In this document: positions 8,225 through 18,537 of the stretch, in pieces
Layout of the letters: the number at the start of each line of letters is the position of its first letter
How positions within the stretch are numbered: the first letter of the stretch is position 1
DNA from: an uncultured Phycisphaerales bacterium
GTDB lineage: Bacteria > Planctomycetota > Phycisphaerae > Phycisphaerales > UBA1924
Direction: 5' to 3'
Length of the DNA stretch: 64,000 bases
Assembly: GCA_937871915.1 (NCBI GenBank)
Contig: CALMPG010000075.1
Coordinates: 1 to 64,000, forward strand
The notes under the pieces: model-generated
What the model was told of the DNA's origin: nothing
Database searches by the model: none
The model's input: only the letters and a program-made list of their open reading frames with translations
Position numbers and translations under genes: made by a program

Positions 8225-11200
8225 CCACTCCTCCCCGAAACCCCCACATTCCGACCAACGATGGCGCCGACGCCACCCCCCCACCGCCGGCGCGAGATGA
8301 GCTCGATGGACTGCTCCGCCAGTGGCACCTCGCGAACGCCGAGAAGGCCGCGGCCGGACGTGATCGGCTGGTGAGTGCACTGGCCAAGGAGAGCCATGGC
8401 GAGGCAGGCGACTCGGACCGTGGCCCGTTCCCGATCCACGGCGAGGACGCGGCGCGGGGTTGGATCACGGTTCGGTCGATCCTGTTCAACCGGTACGTGC
8501 CGTTGGCGGCGGCGGCGGTGATCGTGGCGGCGCTGTTGCCGTTCATGCTGCCGACCAGATCGGGCGTCGTCGCTCCTGTGCACGCGAAGCCGGACTCGAA
8601 CATCGTGATGGCGCCCGAGGGCGGTCGGCTGGATGCGCTGGACCGTGAGGGCAACCTGATGGGGCCGTGCATGCTGAAGCACACGGACGTGAAGGCGGAG
8701 ATCAGCGGGCGGTTTGCGCGGGTGACGGTGACGCAGCAGTATCACAACCCGTACCCGGACAAGATCGAGGCGGTGTACACGTTCCCGCTGAGCGACCGGG
8801 CGGGGGTGGACCGGATGAACATGACCATCGGCGATCGGGTGGTCGTCGGCGAGGTGAGGGAGCGGGAGGCGGCGCGTCGGGTCTACGAGCAGGCCCGGGA
8901 GGCCGGGCGCACGGCGAGCCTGCTGGAGCAGGAGCGGCCGAACATCTTCACGCAGTCGGTGGCGAACATCGACCCGGGCGCGACAGTCAACATCGAGATT
9001 TCGTACGTGGAGACCGTGGCCGAGCGGGACGGCGAGCTGGTGTTTGATTTTCCGACGGTGGTCTCGCCGCGCTACATCCCGGGTGCGGGCCTGGACAGCA
9101 AGCAGGAGATTCGGCCGCTGCCGGCGGGGACGAAGATGCGGGCGGGGGTGGTGCTGGCCGCGCCGGCGACGGTGGCGGATGCGAAGCGGCACGGGGCGAC
9201 ATCCGGTGATCCCGGCGAGCGCACGCCCGAGGCGCTGGAGATCATGCTTGCGAGGGCGACGCCGATCGCGACGCCCGAGGAGGACCCCACCGCGAGCACG
9301 GCGCCGTGGTATGACGTGGATGTGGCCTATCCGGACGGCTCGACCGAGCCGGCGGTGATTCTCGCGGACGGGCGCGGCGAGGTTGGGGGGCGGTGGTTCT
9401 ATTGCCCGGTGAGCCCCCCCACTGCCATTCCTGCTTCCGGCGAGCCATTCGCCCAGCCGACAGACACGGTGCCCGACGCGGATCGGATCACACCCATGCC
9501 GACGCGCCCGAACGTTCGGGCCGGGCACGACATCTCAATCTCGGTGACGCTGGACACCGGCGGGCCGGGGATCACGACGCTCGACTCGCCGCTTCACAAA
9601 GTCGTGCGGACGGATCTGGCGAGGAACGCGCTGGAGCAGCCGCGGCGCGTGTCGATCGCGCTGGCGAGCCTGAACGAGATTCCCAACCGGGACTTTGTGC
9701 TCAGGTGGAAGCAGACGGCGGAGACGATCACCCGGCGGGTGTTCACGCACACGGGCGAGCACGGCAACTTCTTTGCGCTGCAACTGGATGCGCCGGAGCG
9801 GGTGGACGACGTCGATGCGGTTCCGCGGGAACTGGTGTTTGTCGTGGATACCTCGGGATCGATGAACGGGCGGCCGATGGCGCTCTCGCGGGTGGTCATG
9901 CAGAAGGCGATCGACGCGATGCGGCCGCAGGACACGTTCAACATCGTCTCGTTCGCGGGGGAGACGAGGGTGCTGTGGGAGCGTCCGCGGCCGAACACGC
10001 CGGCGAATCGGACGGCCGCGCAGAGGTTTATCAAGACGTGGGAGGGCTCGGGCGGGACGGAGATGATGGCGGCGATCGATACGGCCCTGCGGCAAGCGCC
10101 GGCGGATGAGGGGGCGGGCGGAGTGACGCTTGCGCACTTGGCGAACCTGCCTGCGGATGGGCGGGCCGTGCGGGTGATCCTGGAGGATGGGGAGATCGAG
10201 ACCGACCGGATGGAAGCCGGGGGCCTGATCCGCTCGCCAAGACTCATCGTTCGCGAGGGTGTGCACATCAGGTGCACGGACTTCACGCTGCCGGAGCGGT
10301 TCCTCAAGCGGGCGGACCAGACGGTGGCGGACGACACGGTCACGCTTCGGGTGCTCGTGCAGGGAACATGGACGACCGAGAACGGGGAGCGGGTGCTCAG
10401 GGCGGACAAGGTCGGGGAGTTCTACGGCGACACGGGCGTGCGGCCGCTGCGGATCGTGATGTTCCTGACCGATGGAGAGGTGGGGAACGACATGGCGATC
10501 ATCGATGCGATCCGGCGCAACCGCGCGACCACGCGGGTGTTCTCCTTCGGCATCGGCAACAGCGTGAACCGGTTTCTCATCGACCAGATGGCGATCGCCG
10601 GGGGCGGGGAGCCGGAGTACGTGTTTGTCGCGCGGGACTCGGACGGCGACGCCGATGCCGCGGTGGAGCGGTTCAATCGTCGCACGCGGACGCCGGTGCT
10701 GACGGACGTGACGCTCACGTTCGATGGGGTGAAGCCCTTGGACATGCTGCCCGCGCCGGGGCAGATTCCGGACCTGTTCGACGATCGGCCGCTGACGTTT
10801 CTGGGTCGGTATACGGCGGCGGGCGTGGGGGCGGTGACGATCAAGGGGATGACGGCGCGGGGTCGGTGGGAGCGGACGATTCCGATCGCGTTCCCGGCGC
10901 AGGAGGAGCAGAACTCGAGCCTGCCGGTGCTATGGGCCCGGGCGAAGATCGATGCGGTGATGGCGCGGGACCTTGCTGGGATTCAGGCGGGGCATCCGAG
11001 TCCGGCGGTGCGGGCCGAAATCGTGAGCCTTGGCGAGACGTTCAACGTCATGTCGCCCTTCACATCGTTTGTCGCGGTGGACAAGTTGCGGGTGACGATC
11101 GCGGGCAAGCCGCGCCTTGTGCGCGTGCCGGTGGAACTGCCGGACCGGACGAACTGGGCGGGGTATTTCGGCGGCATTGCGCCTGACGTGCGGACCCGCG

Positions 11201-12702
11201 GGCCCGGTGATGCGGAGAAGCGAGACGACCGCTCCGGGAAGGACCTGGACGCTCGCGGCGCGGGGGACGCCGCGGAGTCGGCCGGCCGGATTCTGACGCT
11301 CAACGAAGTCGTGCTGTCCGAGTTGATCGCGTTCAACGACTCGTGCATGAAGCAGGAGGACGCGGCTCGCACTGGCGCGACGGGGGACAAGATGGTTGTG
11401 GGCGCGGAGTTGGGTTTGGCCACGGGCGTGCCGGTGTCGCCGACGTTCCCGCCCCCGCCTCCCCCTCCTGCACCGACCGCGGAGGAATCTCGAGATGTAC
11501 CGGCCAGGCCCGCGGGTGGGCAGAGTCCGTTTGTGAAGGCTCCTTCGGCCAAACCAGCGGACCAGCCTCGTGGAAGTTCGTCGCGTTCGGAAGTGGCTGA
11601 ATTCCGCGAAAAGACGAAGAAGGCGACGGAGGCCTCGAAGCTCGACGGCTCCGGCGTTCGCGAACCTGATGCAGGAGTGGACTTGCCGGAGATGCTTCGA
11701 GTCCGAAGGAGGCGGGAGCCCGGGCTGCCTTGGAGCCGGAGCGCAGATCCGGCGGATGTCCAGCCGACCCGGACCTTCGGCGGGTACGGCATGGAAGACG
11801 CTCGGCGCGAGGCGCTCGGCAAGGACGCGGCGAGCCCCATGCTGGTTCCCCCGCACATGATGGACTTTCCAACCGACTGGCCCGTCAAGACGTGGATGCG
11901 TGGCGAGTACGGCGGGTCGGTAGCGTGCGACTGGGATTTGCTCCTTGCGAACGTCGATGCTCCCGCGCCCGAGTCGCTGGTGGCGCTTGCCGCGGCCCAA
12001 CTCGCGGGCGAGGGTCGCTACGCCGAGGCGAAGTCGCTGGCGTGCTCGAACCTCGCCGGGAATCTCAACCTGGCGCTGGGCAATCGGGCCCAGGGGAACA
12101 CCTCCAACTTCGCCGGCAACCTTCAGCAAAGTGCCGCGCCGTCCTCCGTGTCGCAGGTGTGCGGGGCGCTGAGTTCGAAACTGCCCGAGGCGGAGAAACA
12201 GGCGGCGATCGAGCAGGCCCGCGTGCGGGCATCGACCGAGCTGTTGGAGGCGAGGAAGGCGGCGATGGTGTATCGCAAACTCGCCCCGGAGTTGTTTGCC
12301 CGCACCAATCGCGCCGAGAACACGGCGAGCATGGAGCAGGCACCCCAGACCGGGAACACCCGTTTGCCGCAATCCTCCGGTGCTGGTCCGAAGGTCGATT
12401 CGGTCGCGGCCACGAAGGACGTGGATGTGCCCGCGGCGGAGGCCAAGATCGTGGATCGGAAGGCAACGGAGACGGCGGTGCCGGCACCCGCGGCGGCAAC
12501 GCCCGGCGTTCTGGTCACGGTGCTGCTCGCCGATACGACAGCGGCGACGCTGGATGCGCTCAAGGCCATCGGCTTCACGATCGAGACTCTCAGGCCGGAG
12601 TTCGGGGTTGTCATCGGGCGGATTCCGGCGGACAAGCTCGAAGCGTTGGCGCTGTTGGCGGTCGTGCGGCGGGTGGAGCCCGTTCCCGACGGGGGCGGGT
12701 GA
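8221..12702 (+). CDS. giant single-pass membrane protein with VIT and vWA domains
   Basis: The product is 1493 residues. A roughly 90-residue cytoplasmic N-terminus (LLRQWHLANAEKAAAGRDRL) is followed by one membrane segment (about 92-111). Then come a VIT domain (about 130-262; TVTQQYHNPYPDKIEAVYTFPL) and a vWA domain with the metal-site motif DTSGSMN at 543. The vWA domain is split by about 107 residues (roughly 632-738) before it resumes at IVMFLTDGE. The distal 500 residues are low-complexity, with a Pro-rich run near 1075-1090, and a small conserved-looking C-terminus. VIT/vWA proteins generally bind other proteins through the metal site. The layout, cytoplasmic tail plus one helix plus large exterior, and the 4-base overlap with the ECF gene resemble an anti-sigma factor, but no known anti-sigma domain is visible. 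Confidence 0.88.
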   Translation: MTTPPRNPHIPTNDGADATPPPPARDELDGLLRQWHLANAEKAAAGRDRLVSALAKESHGEAGDSDRGPFPIHGEDAARGWITVRSILFNRYVPLAAAAVIVAALLPFMLPTRSGVVAPVHAKPDSNIVMAPEGGRLDALDREGNLMGPCMLKHTDVKAEISGRFARVTVTQQYHNPYPDKIEAVYTFPLSDRAGVDRMNMTIGDRVVVGEVREREAARRVYEQAREAGRTASLLEQERPNIFTQSVANIDPGATVNIEISYVETVAERDGELVFDFPTVVSPRYIPGAGLDSKQEIRPLPAGTKMRAGVVLAAPATVADAKRHGATSGDPGERTPEALEIMLARATPIATPEEDPTASTAPWYDVDVAYPDGSTEPAVILADGRGEVGGRWFYCPVSPPTAIPASGEPFAQPTDTVPDADRITPMPTRPNVRAGHDISISVTLDTGGPGITTLDSPLHKVVRTDLARNALEQPRRVSIALASLNEIPNRDFVLRWKQTAETITRRVFTHTGEHGNFFALQLDAPERVDDVDAVPRELVFVVDTSGSMNGRPMALSRVVMQKAIDAMRPQDTFNIVSFAGETRVLWERPRPNTPANRTAAQRFIKTWEGSGGTEMMAAIDTALRQAPADEGAGGVTLAHLANLPADGRAVRVILEDGEIETDRMEAGGLIRSPRLIVREGVHIRCTDFTLPERFLKRADQTVADDTVTLRVLVQGTWTTENGERVLRADKVGEFYGDTGVRPLRIVMFLTDGEVGNDMAIIDAIRRNRATTRVFSFGIGNSVNRFLIDQMAIAGGGEPEYVFVARDSDGDADAAVERFNRRTRTPVLTDVTLTFDGVKPLDMLPAPGQIPDLFDDRPLTFLGRYTAAGVGAVTIKGMTARGRWERTIPIAFPAQEEQNSSLPVLWARAKIDAVMARDLAGIQAGHPSPAVRAEIVSLGETFNVMSPFTSFVAVDKLRVTIAGKPRLVRVPVELPDRTNWAGYFGGIAPDVRTRGPGDAEKRDDRSGKDLDARGAGDAAESAGRILTLNEVVLSELIAFNDSCMKQEDAARTGATGDKMVVGAELGLATGVPVSPTFPPPPPPPAPTAEESRDVPARPAGGQSPFVKAPSAKPADQPRGSSSRSEVAEFREKTKKATEASKLDGSGVREPDAGVDLPEMLRVRRRREPGLPWSRSADPADVQPTRTFGGYGMEDARREALGKDAASPMLVPPHMMDFPTDWPVKTWMRGEYGGSVACDWDLLLANVDAPAPESLVALAAAQLAGEGRYAEAKSLACSNLAGNLNLALGNRAQGNTSNFAGNLQQSAAPSSVSQVCGALSSKLPEAEKQAAIEQARVRASTELLEARKAAMVYRKLAPELFARTNRAENTASMEQAPQTGNTRLPQSSGAGPKVDSVAATKDVDVPAAEAKIVDRKATETAVPAPAAATPGVLVTVLLADTTAATLDALKAIGFTIETLRPEFGVVIGRIPADKLEALALLAVVRRVEPVPDGGG

Positions 12703-12768
12703 GCGCTCGGACGATGCGAGTCGGCCTATCGTCGCGCACCCCCTGCCCCCCTCCCCGAGGAGCATCCC

Positions 12769-13347
<579 letters not shown>

Positions 13348-13426
13348 CGGCCGGATTGGCCGGGAGAGCCGGGGAACGTGCGATTGGGCATCCCGTGGCC
13401 GGTTCGCGGCGTAGGGTCAGGAGATC

Positions 13427-14686
13427 ATGCCGGGTCGACCCACCATGCCGCGCATACGCCGCCGATACCACTTCGGCGCGGGCGGCTTTCTCTATGTGTT
13501 TGTCACGCTGCTGATTGCGCTGGGCGCGTTCAACAGCGGGAACAACCTGCTGTATTGGACTTTCGGCTTTGCGCTGGCGTTGTTGATCGTGTCCGGGGTG
13601 CTCTCGGGCGTGATGCTCATGGGCGTTCGGGTGGAGCGGGAGTGGGCATCGGGGGCGGCCGTCGGGCAGACGGTTCAGATTCGGTACCGGGTTCGCAACC
13701 TGAGCCGCTTCATGCCGGCCTTTGCGCTGACGATCGAGGAGGCTGGATTTGAGCCGGTTTCCGGGACCGGGGGGTCGTGGTTGACCGTGGCGGGTCGAAG
13801 GAAGTCCGGCGCCGCGATTGGGACGCCGGCCCCGCAACGCATCGGCGCTCCCCGGACCTTTGTGGCCCATGTCGGCGCTCGCGAATCGGTGGTGGTGGAG
13901 GCGGTGGCCCGGGCGATGGTTCGCGGTCCAGTCCAGTTGCAGGCGATCCGCGTGAGCACGGGGTTTCCGTTCGGGTTGATGCGGAAGAGCCTGTCGTTCG
14001 AGCAGCACGGGTCGGGCGTGGTGACGCCGATGCCGGAGGCAGGGTTCGAGGGGGCGCTGCGGACGGCCGGGGCGCTCGCCCACGTGGGGACGGCCTCCCG
14101 ACGGGCTGGGCGGGGAGACGAGTTCTTTGCGCTGCGCGAGTATGTGCAGGGGGACAGCCCGCGGGATGTGGCGTGGCGTTCGAGTGCGCGGCGTGGAACG
14201 TTGCTGGTGCGACAGTTCGCCGCGCCGAGCCCACCGCGAGTGTGGATCGTGCTGCACCTGCGCACCCACCCGGGCTCGGAGGCGGCGGACGAGCGGGCGA
14301 TTCGGGTGGCGGCGGGGCTGGCGCGGGCGGCGGAGGCGCAGGGATTGGAGTACGGAGTGGCCGCGCCGCTGTGCCGGATGTTGATCCATCCGCGGCGCAT
14401 CGGTTCGGCGGGCACCGGGGGACAACTCTCGCGGGTCATGGTTGATCTGGGTTTGCTCGATCTCGGCGCCGACGATGGGCGAGGAGCCCGGAGCGCGTTT
14501 CCTGTTCATGCCGCCGCGGCCTCCGGCGGGTGCGTGGTGGTTCATGCCGGGCCGGTGGACGGGGCGTTTGCACCGCGAGCGGCGGGGGTCTTGAACATCT
14601 CGGTGGGGGCGGAAGGGCCGCCCGTGGGAGTGCCGGGTCCGGGGGAGACCGCGCTTTCGCGGCGAGTTGAGCACTCCATCGCCTGA
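13427..14686 (+). CDS. DUF58 family membrane protein
   Basis: The product is 419 residues (413 from the second in-frame ATG at 13445). Two adjacent membrane helices (about residues 20-65) precede a vWA-like cytoplasmic region with the family hallmark FFALREYVQGDSPRDVAW followed by RRGTLLVRQF. DUF58 proteins usually sit with a MoxR ATPase and a transglutaminase. Here the transglutaminase follows directly (their frames nearly touch), but no MoxR gene is in the window. AGGAG at 13419-13423 lies only 3 bases before the first ATG. The likely role is in envelope protein processing or assembly, inferred from family context only. Confidence 0.88.
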   Translation: MPGRPTMPRIRRRYHFGAGGFLYVFVTLLIALGAFNSGNNLLYWTFGFALALLIVSGVLSGVMLMGVRVEREWASGAAVGQTVQIRYRVRNLSRFMPAFALTIEEAGFEPVSGTGGSWLTVAGRRKSGAAIGTPAPQRIGAPRTFVAHVGARESVVVEAVARAMVRGPVQLQAIRVSTGFPFGLMRKSLSFEQHGSGVVTPMPEAGFEGALRTAGALAHVGTASRRAGRGDEFFALREYVQGDSPRDVAWRSSARRGTLLVRQFAAPSPPRVWIVLHLRTHPGSEAADERAIRVAAGLARAAEAQGLEYGVAAPLCRMLIHPRRIGSAGTGGQLSRVMVDLGLLDLGADDGRGARSAFPVHAAAASGGCVVVHAGPVDGAFAPRAAGVLNISVGAEGPPVGVPGPGETALSRRVEHSIA

Positions 14687-14696
14687 GAGCCACACG

Positions 14697-16976
14697 ATGT
14701 TGCTTGCCGAGCGTTTCAACTCCGTTCTTCACCTGTGCGTTGCGATCGCGGGGCTGGCGTTTGCGGCGGCGGACGATCGGCCGCTGCTCGCGGTGATCTT
14801 GTCGATCGCCGTGGGGGTGTGCTGGCTGGTCGCCCGGCGCCGGGTGGACCATCCACCCGCGCTGCCCCGGGCCGCGATCAACGCGCTGGTCCTGGTCGCG
14901 ATCCTCAATGCCGCGCTGAAGACCGGCGCCGGGCCGACGGGCGACTCGGTGGTCTCGACGCTGGGCCAGTTTCTGGTGTTCATCACGCTGATCAAACTCC
15001 TGGATCGGCGGGCGGCACGGGACGACGCGCAGGTGATCACGCTGGCGATCTTCGTGGCCATCGCGGCGATGCTGACGAGCGCGGACCTGCTCGTGGGACT
15101 CCTGCTGATCGTGTTCGTTCCCGTGTCCGTGGGAACGGCGATGCTCTGGCAACTGCGGGCGGGGCAGATCATGCTGACGAGGGCGGTCGCCGAGGGGACC
15201 GGCGCGACGGACGCCGGGGAGGGGCGCCGGGTTCTGCCGGTATCGGGCCGGCGGCCCCGCCGGGCGTTTCTGGGGGTGTGCGCGGCGGCGGTCTCGATCT
15301 CGTGTGCGATCGCCACGGGAGTGTTCGTCGTGATCCCGCGGGTGGGGGGAGAGTTTCTCGGTCGGTTCGGCGTGACGCGCCAGACGATGATCGGTTTTCG
15401 AGAGTCGGTGACGTTGGGGCAGGCGGGGCTGCTGAGCGAGGACCCGACGCCGGTGCTGGATCTGCTGGTGACCGATGCGAAGGGCGAAAACCTGGGATCG
15501 TCGTCGGTCACGCAGTATCTGCGCGGAGCCGCGCGCGATCAGTACGTTGCGTCCGAACGGGCGTGGAAGGATTCGTCGCAGAAAGCCCCGGGCCAGTTGG
15601 GGCCCCAGGGTCGTCAGCATTCGGTCGAATCGATCGGCGCGGGGTCGGCGTGGGGGCTTCGGTGGCCGGACCCGCCCGACGAGAGGACGCCGGAGCGGGT
15701 CAGAGAGCGGCGAATCGTGCAGAAAATCACCATGCGGTCGGACGCGAACAACCTGTTCTTCGTGTGGAGGCCGGAGACGATCACTCCCGACCGGGACGTG
15801 AAACTGTCGTTCCGACCGGAGACGGGCACGATTCGGCGGGAGGAGCCCTGGGGCCCGCGATTCACGTACACGGTGCGGTCGGTCACCGCCGAGGAGGCGT
15901 ACCCGCTTGCGGCGGCGCCGGGCGGGCGCGACGCGGCTCTCGGATTTCAAGAGGGGCCGGTCAAGGAACTCGCCGAGCGCATCGCGGGGCCGGGGCGTTC
16001 GGGCCGGCAGGTGGCGACGGTTATCCGCGACTACTTGCAGAAGGGGTTTGCGTACACCACCGAGATGGTCGCGCCGCCGGAAGGCCGGGACGCGATCGAG
16101 TTTTTCCTGTTCGATCGGAAGAGGGGCCACTGCGAGTACTTCGCCAGCGCGATGGCGGCGATGTGCCAATCGCAGGGGATTCCGGCGCGTGTGGTCACGG
16201 GGTATGTGGCGGCGGAGTTCAACGCCCTGACCGGGCAGTACACGGTGCGACAGTCCAACGCGCACGCGTGGGTTGAGGCGTTCATCGTCGCGGATTCCGA
16301 GACCGGGCGTGGGCGATGGGAGCGATTCGATCCGTCGCCGCCGGCGGAGATCGATCGGATCCACCACCCGGTGCGCGGCCTTCTGTCGAGCGCGCGGGCG
16401 TGGTACGAGACCCTGGAGTTCGGCTGGTCGAGTTCGTTTGTGGCGTTCGACAACCTGTCGAGCAAGCGACGCGGCGGCGGGATGTTCTCGGAAACCGATG
16501 TCACGCCCCAGCTGGTGGTGTGGGGCGATCGGTGGGTGGCGTGGGTCAAGACGATGGTGGCGGATCCGAGCCGCATGCCGTGGTGGCTGCGATGGTCGCC
16601 GGGGCTCGCTGTGGGGGCGATCGCGTTCATGCTGCTGGGCGGGTTGCTGTGGCGACGGTGGCGGCCGCGTCCGCGCTCTCCGCTGGCGCGCCAGTATGGG
16701 TATGTGCCGGAGCGTCCGTCGGGGGTGTACGCGAGGGCCCTTCGGGCGCTGGATCGGGCCGGGATTCCCAAGCCGGAGGTCGTGCCTCCGGCCAGGTTCG
16801 CCGTCTCGCTGGCGGGATCGGCGCCGCGGACATCGGGAGCACTGGCGCGGCTGGCGAGGTATCACTATGACGCGCGGTTTGGCGGGCGAGAACCGAGCAC
16901 GTCGGACGCGGCGGCGGCACAGGGGTCTTTGCGGGAACTGGACCGGGCCTTGCGCGAAGAGCGTCCGGGCCGATAG
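14697..16976 (+). CDS. membrane-embedded transglutaminase-like protein (TgpA type)
   Basis: The product is 759 residues. Several N-terminal membrane helices (within about 1-200, as in the DUF3488 region) are followed by a large exterior transglutaminase-like domain with the full triad: Cys479 in RGHCEYFASAM, His523 in NAHAWVE, Asp545 in RFDPSPP. A further membrane helix near 630-650 precedes a short cytoplasmic tail. TgpA-type proteins are thought to crosslink or cleave envelope proteins. ATG 14697 is preferred to a TTG at 14667 that lies inside the DUF58 gene. It forms a two-gene unit with the DUF58 protein. Confidence 0.9.
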   Translation: MLLAERFNSVLHLCVAIAGLAFAAADDRPLLAVILSIAVGVCWLVARRRVDHPPALPRAAINALVLVAILNAALKTGAGPTGDSVVSTLGQFLVFITLIKLLDRRAARDDAQVITLAIFVAIAAMLTSADLLVGLLLIVFVPVSVGTAMLWQLRAGQIMLTRAVAEGTGATDAGEGRRVLPVSGRRPRRAFLGVCAAAVSISCAIATGVFVVIPRVGGEFLGRFGVTRQTMIGFRESVTLGQAGLLSEDPTPVLDLLVTDAKGENLGSSSVTQYLRGAARDQYVASERAWKDSSQKAPGQLGPQGRQHSVESIGAGSAWGLRWPDPPDERTPERVRERRIVQKITMRSDANNLFFVWRPETITPDRDVKLSFRPETGTIRREEPWGPRFTYTVRSVTAEEAYPLAAAPGGRDAALGFQEGPVKELAERIAGPGRSGRQVATVIRDYLQKGFAYTTEMVAPPEGRDAIEFFLFDRKRGHCEYFASAMAAMCQSQGIPARVVTGYVAAEFNALTGQYTVRQSNAHAWVEAFIVADSETGRGRWERFDPSPPAEIDRIHHPVRGLLSSARAWYETLEFGWSSSFVAFDNLSSKRRGGGMFSETDVTPQLVVWGDRWVAWVKTMVADPSRMPWWLRWSPGLAVGAIAFMLLGGLLWRRWRPRPRSPLARQYGYVPERPSGVYARALRALDRAGIPKPEVVPPARFAVSLAGSAPRTSGALARLARYHYDARFGGREPSTSDAAAAQGSLRELDRALREERPGR

Positions 16977-17176
16977 CCGGGCTGGTCCGGCCCGCCCGCC
17001 GTCTGATAAGGCACCGTGGCCCTGCGTGGGCCACGCAGCCCCCCCACTCAGCGCCGTGAACGGCCATTCGTGCGCCGGTGCCAAAGCCCCCCACCTTCGG
17101 GGCCGATCCATCGCCAACGGCACGTCGCATTGGCGGCCGCGTTCAGCACCGACCACCCCTCATCGCGAGAACTCCC

Positions 17177-18070
17177 GTGCCAGCATCACGCTCCCGCACC
17201 GAACATTGGCGCGACTGCCTCCGCAAGGTCTACGAGCGCGGCGGTGCGCTGGAGATCACCGTTGACCGAGGCCTGGCCTTGGACGGCGGGGAGGGAGATC
17301 GCGGGTCCGACCTGGCGTGGCGCGTGAAGATCGTGCACTTGCGCGACGACGCGATCATCGTCGAGCCGCCGGCCGCCTGCGGATCGACGATCCCACTGTC
17401 GGCCAATATCCGGCTGATCGCCGCGATGACTGTCGGGCAGAACCGGTGGATGTTCCACACACGGACGATGGGTCACGCGGACGGTCCCCGGCTCGCGGGC
17501 GGGGGCGGCCGGCTGCTGGTGCTGCACATGCCTGACCATGTGGAGAGGTGCACCCGCCGAGGGTTTTACCGGACATCCACGGTGGACCTGCGGCTGCCTT
17601 CGGTGCAGTGCTGGCCGCTGATGGACCCGACATCGGTCGTCGCGGCCGAGGCCGCCAACCGGGCCCAGATCCGGGACCTGACGACCCGCGGGGACATCAT
17701 GGACTACGAGCTGGAAGACCCGGACTCGATCATGCTGCCCAAGGTTGGGCCCATGTTCAAGGCCAATCTGCTGAACATCTCGGGGGGCGGCCTGGGCCTG
17801 CTGCTCAGCCCGGATGAGGGGCGGGCGCTGGATGCCCGACCGTACATCTGGCTGCGGGTTGACCTGCGGCCGGACATCCCGGCCCCGATCGGGGTCACGA
17901 CCCGGCTTGCCCATACTCACATCGACTCGGCCCACAACCTCTACGCGGGTCTGGCGTTTGACTTTACCCATAACGCCTCGCACCGCCAGTTCGTGGTGGA
18001 CCTGTTCACGGAGTATGCCCAGCGGCTGCAAACCGCCCAACCCGTGGCCCCCATGTCCCGGGCGGCTTGA
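17177..18070 (+). CDS. PilZ-domain protein
   Basis: From GTG 17177 the product is 297 residues. An N-terminal YcgR-like beta domain precedes a C-terminal PilZ domain. The c-di-GMP contacts expected of PilZ are present: an RxxxR motif in RRGFYR and the NxSxxG motif in NISGGGLGLLL, with YAGLAFDF near the end. It is predicted to bind cyclic di-GMP and to act on motility, pili or secretion. The pseudopilin block about 12.8 kb away is a possible but unproven target. An in-frame ATG at 17078 would add 33 basic, Pro-rich residues that do not resemble the family, so the GTG is preferred; its ribosome site is weak. Confidence 0.78.
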   Translation: MPASRSRTEHWRDCLRKVYERGGALEITVDRGLALDGGEGDRGSDLAWRVKIVHLRDDAIIVEPPAACGSTIPLSANIRLIAAMTVGQNRWMFHTRTMGHADGPRLAGGGGRLLVLHMPDHVERCTRRGFYRTSTVDLRLPSVQCWPLMDPTSVVAAEAANRAQIRDLTTRGDIMDYELEDPDSIMLPKVGPMFKANLLNISGGGLGLLLSPDEGRALDARPYIWLRVDLRPDIPAPIGVTTRLAHTHIDSAHNLYAGLAFDFTHNASHRQFVVDLFTEYAQRLQTAQPVAPMSRAA

Positions 18071-18095
18071 CCTTTTCCTAACAACTTGCTCTAAT
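18067..18095 (+). promoter_or_regulatory. sigma70-type promoter for rny
   Basis: TTGACC (18067-18072, 5 of 6), exactly 17 bases, TCTAAT (18090-18095, 5 of 6). The -35 box overlaps the stop codon of the PilZ gene. Transcription would start near 18102, giving rny a leader of about 435 bases. Confidence 0.6.
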
Positions 18096-18101
18096 ACGCA
18101 C

Positions 18102-18537
18102 CACGCCCGGCACGTCGCCGGGTGTTTATTCACCACCTCGCGCGGCGTGTCTGCCGGGGCGGCTGTTTTCAGTGTTTTCGGGATCGAGCGCGTCGATGCG
18201 CTGTAGCGCTCCACGTCAGGCCCCGGAAACGCCCCGGTAGCGGGTGTTGCCCGACGCCGGGATAGATCGAGAGTGCACTTCCCTTGGCGCAGCGAGCAGT
18301 CATTCAGAACGATCGGACCTTCCCCGGAACCGCCCACGACGGCGGACCACCGGGTGTTGCCATCCGTCTCTCCGGGCGGGTGGACGCTGCCGCACTTCCT
18401 TGGACGCCGCACTCGATCTGAGAACGAGCCGACCTCGGGTCGTGGCCGCTCGCCGGCCATGATGCCCCAGCCCTCCGCGCGGGACCAGTCCCGCCCGCGA
18501 GCATTGCTCGCGCGCGTCTTTCGGAGGGCCCCTTTCG
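18102..18537 (+). promoter_or_regulatory. long structured 5' leader of rny
   Basis: This 436-base region has no credible gene. It would open with a hairpin at its very 5' end: CCCGGC (18106-18111) with GCCGGG (18117-18122). It closes with two tandem hairpins just before the ribosome site: GCGGGA/TCCCGC (18479-18494) and CGCGAGC/GCTCGCG (18496-18512). GGAGG at 18523-18527 is 10 bases before the ATG. If the promoter at 18067 is wrong, the first hairpin, followed by TGTTTATT, could instead be a weak terminator of the PilZ gene. Confidence 0.45.

Noticed and set aside
14436-17156. A 906-residue open frame on the minus strand
   Set aside because: It is opposite the transglutaminase gene; sequence is Arg/Pro-rich without family features.
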